From CANLBN01 sp047634655 (GTDB taxonomy: Bacteria > Pseudomonadota > Gammaproteobacteria > Pseudomonadales > Cellvibrionaceae): a DNA stretch of 33,024 bases. Location of the stretch: assembly GCA_047634655.1 (NCBI GenBank), contig JBLIHY010000013.1, positions 1-33,024 on the forward strand. The letters run 5' to 3'. Every line of letters begins with the position of its first letter. The first letter of the stretch is position 1. The notes beneath the pieces were generated by a model, which ran no database searches, was not told the origin of the DNA, and worked only from the letters and a program-made list of their open reading frames with translations. A program made the position numbers and the translations under genes. Positions 16,576 through 24,617 of the stretch are shown here, piece by piece.

Positions 16576-17859
16576 ATAGACTTTTAATTCATCAAGGTAT
16601 CTGCCTACAGCGCCTCGATGTCCAACAATATAGTTTCTTGCAGATTCGCCTCTTTCTGTGCATAAAGCATCATCTTCCAGTAGTCGCTTTATTTCTCGAC
16701 TTAGCAAATCCTGACGATCTACCTGAACCAACGCGCCGATACGCACCAAGTCTTGAGCAATAGCTTTAAAATTATAGTCGCTCTCGCCGCTGATGATAGG
16801 TACTCCCCACGCTGCGGGCTCCAAAAAGTTATGCCCGCCGCGGGCTATAAATGTTCCTCCCATAATCACTATGTCAGCGCAGCCGCAGAGCATAAGTAAC
16901 TCACCCATCGTATCGACGAGCAATAAATCTATTGTTTGATCAACTGATTTCTTAGCACTTTTGCGTTGCACAGTTATATTAAATGATCGACAGATAGATT
17001 CTATTTGATCCAGTTTTTCCAAATGTCTCGGCGCCAGGATAAGCAATATTTTTGAGAAGTCGGCTTTTATGCTCACATAACTGCCAATTATCTTCTTTAC
17101 CTCATCGGGATGGACACTTGCCGCTAAAATAATCTTTCTAAACTGGCGATCCAACAACTCTGACTTATAACGCTCAGCCTGCACTTCCATGACGCGCGTA
17201 ACCGCTTGGTCGAACTTTAGATTCCCTACCGTGGACACAAACAGCGCTCCGAGAGACCGAAAACGTTTAGCATCGCTCTCTGTCTGTGCTGATATATGCT
17301 CGATATTGCCGAACAAGATAGATGAAAAGCTCAAAAATTTTGCGTATTTTTTTTCTGAATTTTCCGACAACCTAGCGTTAATTAAACGGATTGATACCGC
17401 GCGTTTTTTGCACTCGAAAATCAGCGCTGGCCATATTTCTGTCTCAAAAAGTAGCAGACCGGAAACATTTTTTCTCTTCAAAAAAGCACCCATAGACCAG
17501 GGTAGATCAAAGGGTAAAAAACTGTGATTGATCTCCTCACCCAGTGCTTTTTTTAGGACGCGCTCGCCTGAGGGAGTGCTAGTCGTAAACACAAAGTTTA
17601 AGCCGGGGTAATTATTCAAAATTTGGGTAATTAATGGCAAGGCCGCCTTCACTTCTCCCACTGAGGCCAAGTGCATCCAGGTCGTGGGGCTACCTTTTTT
17701 GGACTTTTGGCAGAGACCAAATCGCTCAAATATTCGTCGACTGTGTTTTGGGTAATGCCGATAGTGAAAGAAAATATATAAAAGTAATGGCAGCGAAAAT
17801 ACCAACCAGAATACTGAATATAGAACGTATTGAAGACGAAACTTGAGCGCGGATAGCAT
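16558..17859 (-). CDS. waaA: 3-deoxy-D-manno-octulosonic acid (Kdo) transferase
   Basis: Glycosyltransferase (GT30) that adds Kdo from CMP-Kdo to lipid IVA at the inner membrane, starting the LPS core. It has 433 residues, a normal length. An N-terminal membrane anchor at about 9-31 is followed by MHLASVGEV with the catalytic-type glutamate E69, FTTSTPSG, FLPFDLPW, ETEIWPALI and, in the C-terminal domain, GGTFIARGGHNFLEPAAWG. Its ATG overlaps the msbA stop (TAATG), so the two are translationally coupled. Its 3' end overlaps the end of tolC on the other strand by 18 bp. Confidence 0.96.
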   Translation of the reverse strand: MLSALKFRLQYVLYSVFWLVFSLPLLLYIFFHYRHYPKHSRRIFERFGLCQKSKKGSPTTWMHLASVGEVKAALPLITQILNNYPGLNFVFTTSTPSGERVLKKALGEEINHSFLPFDLPWSMGAFLKRKNVSGLLLFETEIWPALIFECKKRAVSIRLINARLSENSEKKYAKFLSFSSILFGNIEHISAQTESDAKRFRSLGALFVSTVGNLKFDQAVTRVMEVQAERYKSELLDRQFRKIILAASVHPDEVKKIIGSYVSIKADFSKILLILAPRHLEKLDQIESICRSFNITVQRKSAKKSVDQTIDLLLVDTMGELLMLCGCADIVIMGGTFIARGGHNFLEPAAWGVPIISGESDYNFKAIAQDLVRIGALVQVDRQDLLSREIKRLLEDDALCTERGESARNYIVGHRGAVGRYLDELKVYLDALH

Positions 17860-19598
17860 TAGCCTTCGAAACTTTTTGAGTGCAGTTGCCAGTAGTAGCC
17901 CTTTTTGGCCAGCAGCGCTTGATGAGTGCCTCGCTCCAGCATTTCCCCCTGATCCATGACAACAATCTGATCGGCGTTTTCTATAGTCGACAGGCGATGA
18001 GCAATCACCAAAGTAGTTCGCTGTTTCATCACTTTATCCAGAGCCTGCTGTATTTTTTGCTCCGACTCGTTATCGAGTGCGGCGGTTGCCTCGTCCAGGA
18101 TCAATATAGGCGCATCTTTTAACAGGGCGCGAGCAATCGCCAAACGCTGACGCTGCCCACCCGATAGACGAGCGCCATTCTCTCCCACCAAAGTATCGAG
18201 TTGCTTGGGTAAAGTCTCAATAAATTCCCAGGCATTGGCTTTTTTTGCAGCATCAATAATTTCAACCTCATTCTTTGAAGACTGACTGCCATAGGCAATA
18301 TTATTGGCTATCGTATCGTTGAACAAAGTAATATTTTGGCCCACGAAAGCGATCTGGCTGCGCAGGGAATCCAATGTGTATTCCTTTATGGAAGTTCCAT
18401 CCAGCAGAATTTCGCCCTCGTAATCTTGATAAAAACGCGGCAAGAGACTTACCAAGGTAGTTTTACCACTTCCCGATCGGCCGACAAAGGCAATCGTACT
18501 ACCGGGTTGAATATCTAGACTAAAGTTTTTTAAAGATTTTTTTTCGCTGTTCGCATACGAGAATGAAATATTGCGGAAAGTTAAATGGCCATTTAATTTT
18601 TCTGCAACTTTATTTCCACGATCAGATTCTGATGTTTTATTTATCTGCGAAAATATACTTTCAGCTGCTGCAATACCCTTTTGAATTTTATTTAAAACAC
18701 CAGATAACTGTTTTAAGGAACGCGGTATCAGCATGGTTGCCGTTAAATAGGCAATAAAATCACCAGGGCTATCTGCATTTAAAAATTCAAGAGCCAGATA
18801 GATAATGACGGCTACGGCCATCGCCGCCAGAAGTTGCAGAATAGGAGTGCCCAACGCTGTGGTCACCATTGATTTCATATTTTGCCGATAATTATTGTGG
18901 CTGGCCGCTTTGAAGCGTTCTTTTTCTACTTTTTCTCCCGAAAAAAGTTTGACCACACGAATGTTATTAATTGATTCTGCACAAATTTGCGTAATATCGC
19001 CCATACTTATCTGAATTCGAGCACTTAATTTCCGTAGGCGTTTACTGATAATAAAAACCAGATAGAACAACAGGGGAGTGATAGCAATAAAAATTAACGT
19101 TATTTTCCAGTTCATCCAAAACAAATAAGCTAACAGAACCAATACTGTGACGCCTTCTCTAATCAGTATTTTCAAGGCATCGGTGATTGCTTGCGTGACC
19201 TGCATGACGTCGAAGGTAATTCGAGAGATCATCTGTCCGGAACTATTTTGGTCGAAATAATTATTGGGCATCACCATCAGGTGATCAAACAGCTGCCTTC
19301 TCAAGGTATGCACGATGCCAAAGGCAATACGAGCAAAACTGTAATCTCCAATGAAAGAACCAATACCGCGATAAATGAAAATAACGATCAGTTGAAGCGG
19401 CAGAAGGTAGCGGATAGAAGGATCATCCGCATTAATTGCATCCGTCAAGTCGCCCATCATTGACGCCAAAGCCGTTTGACTGTAGGCAAATAGCACATAG
19501 CCAGCGATCCCCAGCGATAAAACAAACCAATAGGGTGGCAGGTAAGTGAGCAATCGCTTGTAAAGCTGAAATGAAGATTCGGAAGATTGTGTAGACAT
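17859..19598 (-). CDS. msbA: Lipid A export ABC transporter MsbA
   Basis: Half-transporter of 579 residues that flips lipid A-core across the inner membrane as a homodimer. An N-terminal transmembrane domain of six helices (about residues 20-310) precedes the nucleotide-binding domain. That domain has Walker A GRSGSGKTT (K379), a Q-loop (FVGQNITLF), the signature LSGGQRQR, Walker B ILILDEATAAL and the switch histidine in VIAHRLST. Length and order match E. coli MsbA. The start ATG at 19598 follows a TTG codon that could also be read; the ATG is preferred. It lies 9 nt after the epimerase gene and is coupled to waaA. Confidence 0.95.
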   Translation of the reverse strand: MSTQSSESSFQLYKRLLTYLPPYWFVLSLGIAGYVLFAYSQTALASMMGDLTDAINADDPSIRYLLPLQLIVIFIYRGIGSFIGDYSFARIAFGIVHTLRRQLFDHLMVMPNNYFDQNSSGQMISRITFDVMQVTQAITDALKILIREGVTVLVLLAYLFWMNWKITLIFIAITPLLFYLVFIISKRLRKLSARIQISMGDITQICAESINNIRVVKLFSGEKVEKERFKAASHNNYRQNMKSMVTTALGTPILQLLAAMAVAVIIYLALEFLNADSPGDFIAYLTATMLIPRSLKQLSGVLNKIQKGIAAAESIFSQINKTSESDRGNKVAEKLNGHLTFRNISFSYANSEKKSLKNFSLDIQPGSTIAFVGRSGSGKTTLVSLLPRFYQDYEGEILLDGTSIKEYTLDSLRSQIAFVGQNITLFNDTIANNIAYGSQSSKNEVEIIDAAKKANAWEFIETLPKQLDTLVGENGARLSGGQRQRLAIARALLKDAPILILDEATAALDNESEQKIQQALDKVMKQRTTLVIAHRLSTIENADQIVVMDQGEMLERGTHQALLAKKGYYWQLHSKSFEG

Positions 19599-19607
19599 CA
19601 ATTTTGT

Positions 19608-20627
19608 TCAAGAAACCTGGTAATAATCTTTGTACCAATCGACAAAACGCCCCACACCTTCTTCGATGGCTACTTGTGGCTTATAACCAAACATCTCAAC
19701 CAGCTCAGTAACATCTGCATAGGTATCTGGGACATCGCCCGGTTGCATAGGCAACATTTCTTTCTTGGCCGGTTTGCCCAAGGCCAATTCAAAGGCGCGG
19801 ATGAAGTCCATTAATGGCACTGGCTGACTGTTACCTATATTGTAGATTCGCCAGGGCGCCTTACTGGTAGCGGGATTAGGTTTCAAAGCAGACCAGTCTG
19901 GATCAGCGGTTGCCGGACAATTGACCACTCTAATTACCCCCTGAACAATGTCATCTATGTAGGTAAAGTCGCGGCTATGGTTGCCGTAGTTGAACACTTT
20001 GATCGGCTCGTCCGAGAGAATGGCGCGAGCAAACAAGAAGGGAGCCATATCTGGGCGCCCCCACGGCCCATAAACCGTAAAGAACCGAAGGCCTGTGGTC
20101 GGTAGGCCGTACAAGTGACTGTAAGTATGCGCCATCAATTCATTGGCTTTTTTACTGGCGGCATACATGGACAAAGGGTGATCCACATTGTCTAGAACTG
20201 AGAAGGGAACGCTTCCGTTGGCACCGTATACTGAGCTGGAAGAAGCATAAACCAAGTGCTCTACCTCGTGGTGCCGGCACGCTTCAAGGATATTCATGAA
20301 GCCGAGGATATTACTGTCGACATAAGCTCGAGGGTTTTCGAGAGAATAGCGAACACCTGCCTGAGCGGCTAGATGAATGACTCGATCAATATTTTCTTCA
20401 CGAAATAGCCGATTGAGCGCATCGGTATCTGTCAGATCGAGCTTTATAAATTGATAATTATTTCCTGAAGACGCAGCTCGAAGCTTTTCGAGGCGAGCAA
20501 GTTTGAGTTCAACCTCGTAGTAATCATTTAGATTGTCAATGCCAATAACTGCATGCTGATGATCCAATAAGCTCTGGACTACATGCATGCCAATAAAACC
20601 AGCGGAACCTGTTACTAATATAGCCAT
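19608..20627 (-). CDS. UDP-glucuronate 4-epimerase
   Basis: A 339-residue extended short-chain dehydrogenase that interconverts UDP-glucuronate and UDP-galacturonate, supplying galacturonate for surface polysaccharide or LPS. It shows the NAD-binding GSAGFIG (7-13), the GIDNLNDYY motif (29-37) typical of the glucuronate epimerase branch, SSSSVYG, and the catalytic Y155-x3-K159. RFFTVYGPWGRPDMA and SRDFTYIDDIV are also characteristic. A plain UDP-glucose epimerase is less likely given the DNLNDYY motif. It is first in a row with msbA and waaA on the minus strand, separated from msbA by 9 nt, which ties it to LPS assembly. Confidence 0.9.
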   Translation of the reverse strand: MAILVTGSAGFIGMHVVQSLLDHQHAVIGIDNLNDYYEVELKLARLEKLRAASSGNNYQFIKLDLTDTDALNRLFREENIDRVIHLAAQAGVRYSLENPRAYVDSNILGFMNILEACRHHEVEHLVYASSSSVYGANGSVPFSVLDNVDHPLSMYAASKKANELMAHTYSHLYGLPTTGLRFFTVYGPWGRPDMAPFLFARAILSDEPIKVFNYGNHSRDFTYIDDIVQGVIRVVNCPATADPDWSALKPNPATSKAPWRIYNIGNSQPVPLMDFIRAFELALGKPAKKEMLPMQPGDVPDTYADVTELVEMFGYKPQVAIEEGVGRFVDWYKDYYQVS

Positions 20628-20932
20628 ATCGAGTCAAATAAAAGTCTGGGATTATGTCAGAGTTGACAGTGAAAACCTACTCTGGAGAGTCCTGGAAACT
20701 GACAGCTGCCAGATCTTGGCAGCGCGGCGTTGTGTTTATTTATAGTGTAAGCATGCGGTTAATCGGGACATTTGCGAACAAGTCTGCGTCTTGAACTTTA
20801 ACAATACTCTGATTGATTTATCCATAAATTAATCTTCGATCGACAAAAAAATTCGATTTTTGTTTGTCTCGCATGCTCAATCGCTTAAGCGCTTAAAAAG
20901 GGTAGTGCTTCCCTGTGTTGCATAGGTGCGAG
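20628..20932. other. Intergenic stretch between comM and the epimerase gene
   Basis: About 305 bases with no gene. It holds a perfect hairpin (20705-20723) upstream of the epimerase, an AT-rich inverted repeat ACAAAAA/TTTTTGT near 20840-20860, and a short stem AGGG/CCCT followed by Ts just after the comM stop on the minus strand. The last could be a weak terminator for comM. Confidence 0.5.
20705..20723. repeat. Hairpin in the upstream region of the epimerase gene
   Basis: GCTGCCA (20705-20711), 5-nt loop GATCT, TGGCAGC (20717-20723): a perfect 7-bp stem, 78 bp before the epimerase start on the minus strand. It could be an operator or an mRNA leader stem-loop for the epimerase-msbA-waaA group. 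No T-run follows it. Confidence 0.5.
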
Positions 20933-22456
20933 TTACCCAGGACCTCGGTCAAAATTTCGAAAAGATAGTGCCTCCGCAATCTGCTCTTGAGTAATATTTT
21001 CTTGTTGATTGAGATCGGCAATGGTCCTGGCGACTTTAATTATTCGATGATATGCACGGGCGGAGAGACCCAAGCGGTCAATTGCTTGAACCAATAATTT
21101 TTGCGTCGACACATCCAATTCACAGTGGATTTTTATTTCTCTCTCGGAAATATGAGCATTGCAACCACCTTGGCGATGATATTGTTGCTCTCTTGCTTGC
21201 ACGATTCGCGCGCGAACGATTGCTGAGGATTCGCCATCGTTTTCTTCCGGCGAGGTGGCCTCTAAATCTTCCATCGATAAATCGTTGACGGGTACGTGCA
21301 GATCAATCCGATCCAACAGTGGGCCCGAAATTTTCTGGCGGTAACGCTGTACCTGTTGTGATGTACATTGACACCTGCGTCTTCGAGTGGGGTGGGCATT
21401 CAGATAACCACAGGCACAAGGGTTCATAGCCGCCACCAACTGAAATCGCGCCGGAAAACACAGTTGAGCGCTGGCTCTGGATATGAGTATTTCACCAGAT
21501 TCCAAAGGTTGGCGCATGACTTCCAATACCTGACGCTGAAACTCAGGCAGCTCATCTAAAAATAATACGCCACGATGTGCTAAAGAAATCTCTCCTGGTC
21601 GCGGATGGCTACCACCCCCAACCAGGGCTACTGCCGACGCCGTATGATGGGGATTGCGAAATGGTGGCAAATGCCAGTGACTACGGGATTTGCCGCAAAG
21701 AGAATGAATGCTGGCCACTTCCAATGATTGCGCTTGTGTCAGGGGCGGCAAGATACCGGGCAGACGACTGGCCAACATGGTTTTACCGGTTCCAGGTGGG
21801 CCATACATGAGTAAGTTATGCCCACCAGCTGCGGCAATTTCCAATGCGCGTTTAGGATGCCGCTGGCCGCGAACGTCTCGAATATCCAGAGAATTTTCGA
21901 GAGCTTGAGGCGGCGTCGACGCCGCGCGGGAAATCTGCTGAAAGTCTTCGCTCATCAAATGAGCACAGACTTGTAAGAGGCTTTCTGCACCAAACACCGG
22001 GGTGGAGGTAGATAACGCCGCTTCGGTGGCATTATCGGTAGACACTAGCAAACTACGATTGGCTTCACCACAGGCGACGGACGCCGGCAATATGCCACTT
22101 ACACAGCGCAACTTACCCGACAACGCCAGTTCACCAATAAATTCGTAGTCATTAGCGTTATCTTCAGATAGCTGGCCCGATGCCATTAAAATACCGATGG
22201 CAATAGCGAGATCGTAGCGACCACCATTTTTAGGCAGATCTGCTGGTGCCAAATTAATGGTGATGCGACGAGCAGGGAATTCAAACTGACTGTTAATAAT
22301 GGCGCTGCGAACGCGATCCTTACTTTCTTTAACAGCGGTTTCCGGCAAGCCAACAATGGATAAACCAGGCAAGCCATTGGAAAGATGAACTTCGACAGTC
22401 ACAAGGGGTGCGTTAATACCAAAATCAGCGCGCGTGTAAGTAACGGATAGAGACAT
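20933..22456 (-). CDS. comM: ComM/YifB-family Mg-chelatase-like AAA ATPase
   Basis: A 507-residue hexameric AAA+ ATPase. In Vibrio and Acinetobacter ComM is a branch-migration helicase that extends donor DNA in natural transformation, but it also occurs in many bacteria not known to be competent. The N-terminal YifB domain is seen in GLPGLSIVGLPETAVKESKDR and PKNGGRYDLAIAIGIL. Walker A is GPPGTGKTM, Walker B RGVLFLDELPEF, followed by RPLESGEI and an arginine-rich sensor. A cysteine cluster is present (AMNPCACGY, then RRRRCQC). The start at 22456 (MSLSVTYTRA) follows AGGAAG at about 8 nt; a start 14 codons upstream is rejected. No other competence genes adjoin. Confidence 0.94.
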   Translation of the reverse strand: MSLSVTYTRADFGINAPLVTVEVHLSNGLPGLSIVGLPETAVKESKDRVRSAIINSQFEFPARRITINLAPADLPKNGGRYDLAIAIGILMASGQLSEDNANDYEFIGELALSGKLRCVSGILPASVACGEANRSLLVSTDNATEAALSTSTPVFGAESLLQVCAHLMSEDFQQISRAASTPPQALENSLDIRDVRGQRHPKRALEIAAAGGHNLLMYGPPGTGKTMLASRLPGILPPLTQAQSLEVASIHSLCGKSRSHWHLPPFRNPHHTASAVALVGGGSHPRPGEISLAHRGVLFLDELPEFQRQVLEVMRQPLESGEILISRASAQLCFPARFQLVAAMNPCACGYLNAHPTRRRRCQCTSQQVQRYRQKISGPLLDRIDLHVPVNDLSMEDLEATSPEENDGESSAIVRARIVQAREQQYHRQGGCNAHISEREIKIHCELDVSTQKLLVQAIDRLGLSARAYHRIIKVARTIADLNQQENITQEQIAEALSFRNFDRGPG

Positions 22457-22533
22457 GAAAGTGGCTTCCTGCAGCAGATACAATCCTTTGGCAGACATCT
22501 TATTCTAAAAGACCGACAGGGGTAAACTTTCGT

Positions 22534-22559
22534 CGATATTGACTCAGCGGTCAATATCG
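22534..22559. repeat. Ten-base-pair inverted repeat upstream of comM
   Basis: CGATATTGAC (22534-22543), 6-nt loop, GTCAATATCG (22550-22559). It lies 78 bp before the comM start. The inner TTGAC unit also pairs with AAGTCAA at about 22562-22568, so the repeat is nested. It has the size of a dimeric regulator site. The regulator is unknown. Confidence 0.6.
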
Positions 22560-22665
22560 CTAAGTCAATAAACGATATATACGTGTCGGCAAACAAAAAT
22601 TATCAAAACAAGCGCGTGGTGCACTTGAAGACTTTTGCATTACCTCACCGTGTATAACTTCACCG

Positions 22666-22703
22666 GATGACGCTGAAAGTCATCGTCTGCGTTCAGAACG
22701 CAG
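22666..22703. repeat. Two adjacent hairpins before a small reading frame
   Basis: GATGAC/GTCATC (22666-22684, 7-nt loop) and CTGCGTT/AACGCAG (22687-22703, 3-nt loop), only 2 nt apart. They lie 25 bp before the small frame at 22729. The 7-bp arms of the second match those of the hairpin at 5927-5943, in swapped order. Confidence 0.55.
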
Positions 22704-22728
22704 CATCGCGTTTCAACAACACTCGCTA

Positions 22729-22929
22729 ATGCTATGGAAGGCTGCTCGAGAAAATATCGTCCTTCGCCCTCGCTTAATCAATGATGTCGAAGCAAACAAC
22801 ACTATCGATTATTTTTTAGATATGGTCGGCGCACATGACGACCTGAAATTAATTAATCTAGCGAAGCACCGGGAGTCGCTGAACGGCATTAAATCTGGCA
22901 GTCCCGATACAGAAACAAATAGCCAATAA
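22729..22929 (+). CDS. Hypothetical small protein
   Basis: A 66-codon frame that I do not recognise. Its composition is protein-like: an acidic, helix-prone centre (IDYFLDMVGAHDDLKLINLA) and a polar, glycine-poor tail (DTETNSQ). No signal peptide or membrane helix is seen. No clear ribosome site precedes the ATG, and two hairpins lie just upstream. It may be real, a fragment of a lost gene, or chance. It lies between comM (divergent) and argG (same strand, 184 bp downstream). Confidence 0.3.
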   Translation: MLWKAARENIVLRPRLINDVEANNTIDYFLDMVGAHDDLKLINLAKHRESLNGIKSGSPDTETNSQ

Positions 22930-23113
22930 ATTGATAATGGTTTAAATGTCGAGGTCTCCGGTTTGGTTGTGGAGCCCGCTGCGGTAAATTATCTGTAAGT
23001 AATTGTCCTGACTCTGTAAATCCACATAGAATATCGCTACAATTCAGCACCACTATTAATCTAGATTGACAGTATTTCGATGTTGCTGTGAATCTCACGG
23101 AACCCTTATAAAT

Positions 23114-24349
23114 ATGCATCCGGCATCCCCGCTTTCTATTAAAAAAGTCGTCCTTGCCTACTCTGGCGGTCTAGATACTTCGGTAATCGTCAAGTGGTTA
23201 CAGGAAAATTATGACTGTGAGGTCGTTACCTTTACAGCGGACCTGGGTCAGGGGGAAGAAGTTGAGCCTGCCCGGGCCAAAGCAGAGGCTATGGGGGTAA
23301 AGGAAATTTATATTGACGACCTTCGTGAAGAGTTCGTTCGCGATTTTGTTTTTCCCATGTTTCGCGGCAACACCATTTACGAAGGTGAATATCTACTAGG
23401 CACTTCCATCGCTCGTCCTTTAATTGCCAAACGCCTGATTGAAATCGCCAACGATACCGGCGCAGACGCCATTTCTCACGGAGCTACAGGTAAGGGCAAT
23501 GACCAAGTACGCTTTGAACTAGGTGCCTATGCCTTAAAACCCGGCATTCAAGTTATCGCACCCTGGCGCCAATGGGATCTATCTTCTCGCGAAAGCTTGA
23601 TGACTTACTGTAAGCAACATAATATTCCTGTAGATTTTTCTGGAGGCAAAGCAAAGTCCCCTTACTCCATGGATGCCAACTTACTGCACATCTCTTATGA
23701 AGGCGGCGTTCTCGAGGATCCCTGGGCCGAAGCGGAAGAATCAATGTGGCGTTGGAGTGTCGCTCCAGAAGCGGCCCCCGATAAGGCCTCTTATCTCGAA
23801 TTGACTTATGCGCACGGCGATATTGTGAAAATTGACGGCAAAACCATGTCTCCGGCCTCTGTACTAACCTACCTGAATAAAATCGGTGGCGACCATGCAA
23901 TTGGTCGTCTAGATATTGTCGAGAACCGTTATGTCGGCATGAAGGCCCGCGGTTGTTACGAAACCCCGGGCGGCACTATTATGTTGAAGGCTCATCGGGC
24001 TATCGAGTCGATTACTCTCGATCGGGAAGTCGCTCATCTCAAAGATGACTTAATGCCGAGATATGCCTCTCTAATTTACAATGGTTACTGGTGGAGCCCT
24101 GAACGCAAGTTACTACAGACAGTTATCAACGAGTCGCAGGAAGTGGTTAATGGTGATGTTCGCGTAAAATTATACAAAGGCAATGTTAGTATTGTTGGTC
24201 GCCGTTCCAACGACAGTCTCTTTGACGAAAAAATCGCAACTTTTGAAGAAGACGCCGGGATTTATGATCAACAGGATGCCGAGGGTTTTATAAAACTAAA
24301 TGCCCTACGCCTGAAAATTGCAGCCGAAAAAGGAAGAAATTTTTCCTAA
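23114..24349 (+). CDS. argG: Argininosuccinate synthase
   Basis: Cytoplasmic ligase that joins citrulline and aspartate with ATP, the penultimate step of arginine synthesis. The 411-residue protein has the PP-loop SGGLDTS at about 15-21, the AxLGQGEE motif, HGATGKGNDQVRFE and SPYSMDANLLHIS, all typical of the short type. The start at 23114 (MHPASP) gives a normal length; a TTG at 23066 would add 16 unlike residues and is rejected. The ribosome site is weak. argH is not adjacent, and argC lies 15 kb away on the other strand. Confidence 0.97.
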   Translation: MHPASPLSIKKVVLAYSGGLDTSVIVKWLQENYDCEVVTFTADLGQGEEVEPARAKAEAMGVKEIYIDDLREEFVRDFVFPMFRGNTIYEGEYLLGTSIARPLIAKRLIEIANDTGADAISHGATGKGNDQVRFELGAYALKPGIQVIAPWRQWDLSSRESLMTYCKQHNIPVDFSGGKAKSPYSMDANLLHISYEGGVLEDPWAEAEESMWRWSVAPEAAPDKASYLELTYAHGDIVKIDGKTMSPASVLTYLNKIGGDHAIGRLDIVENRYVGMKARGCYETPGGTIMLKAHRAIESITLDREVAHLKDDLMPRYASLIYNGYWWSPERKLLQTVINESQEVVNGDVRVKLYKGNVSIVGRRSNDSLFDEKIATFEEDAGIYDQQDAEGFIKLNALRLKIAAEKGRNFS

Positions 24350-24509
24350 AAAGATGTTTGTGCAACTTACTTTTTTCGTACGTATTTCACGCGGATTGAC
24401 AAACGAAGCCAAAACATCCGGCCAATTGCAGTCAATTTAACCAACTGCATCGTGGTACCAAAGCAATTGTGACCGCTCCATATTTCTCATTATTATTACA
24501 ATCGCCAAC

Positions 24510-24524
24510 CATCAAGGGTTGATG
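24510..24524. repeat. Small palindrome in the ccoN upstream region
   Basis: CATCAA (24510-24515), GGG, TTGATG (24519-24524). The TTGAT and ATCAA half-sites of FNR/ANR boxes are present but in reverse order and with a 3-nt gap, so this is not an ANR box. No standard TTGAT-N4-ATCAA site is seen in the 268 bp before ccoN. Confidence 0.45.
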
Positions 24525-24617
24525 CAAACTTATTATTACTTTCATTAAAAGTATAAAATTGTTGGACTCGCGACTGACCACCGACTGTGTTCTTAAAAAC
24601 TATCCGGAATTGAGTAT

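Noticed and set aside
23066..23071. TTGACA before argG as a -35 box
   Set aside because: No acceptable -10 at 16-18 nt; the following hexamer matches only two positions.
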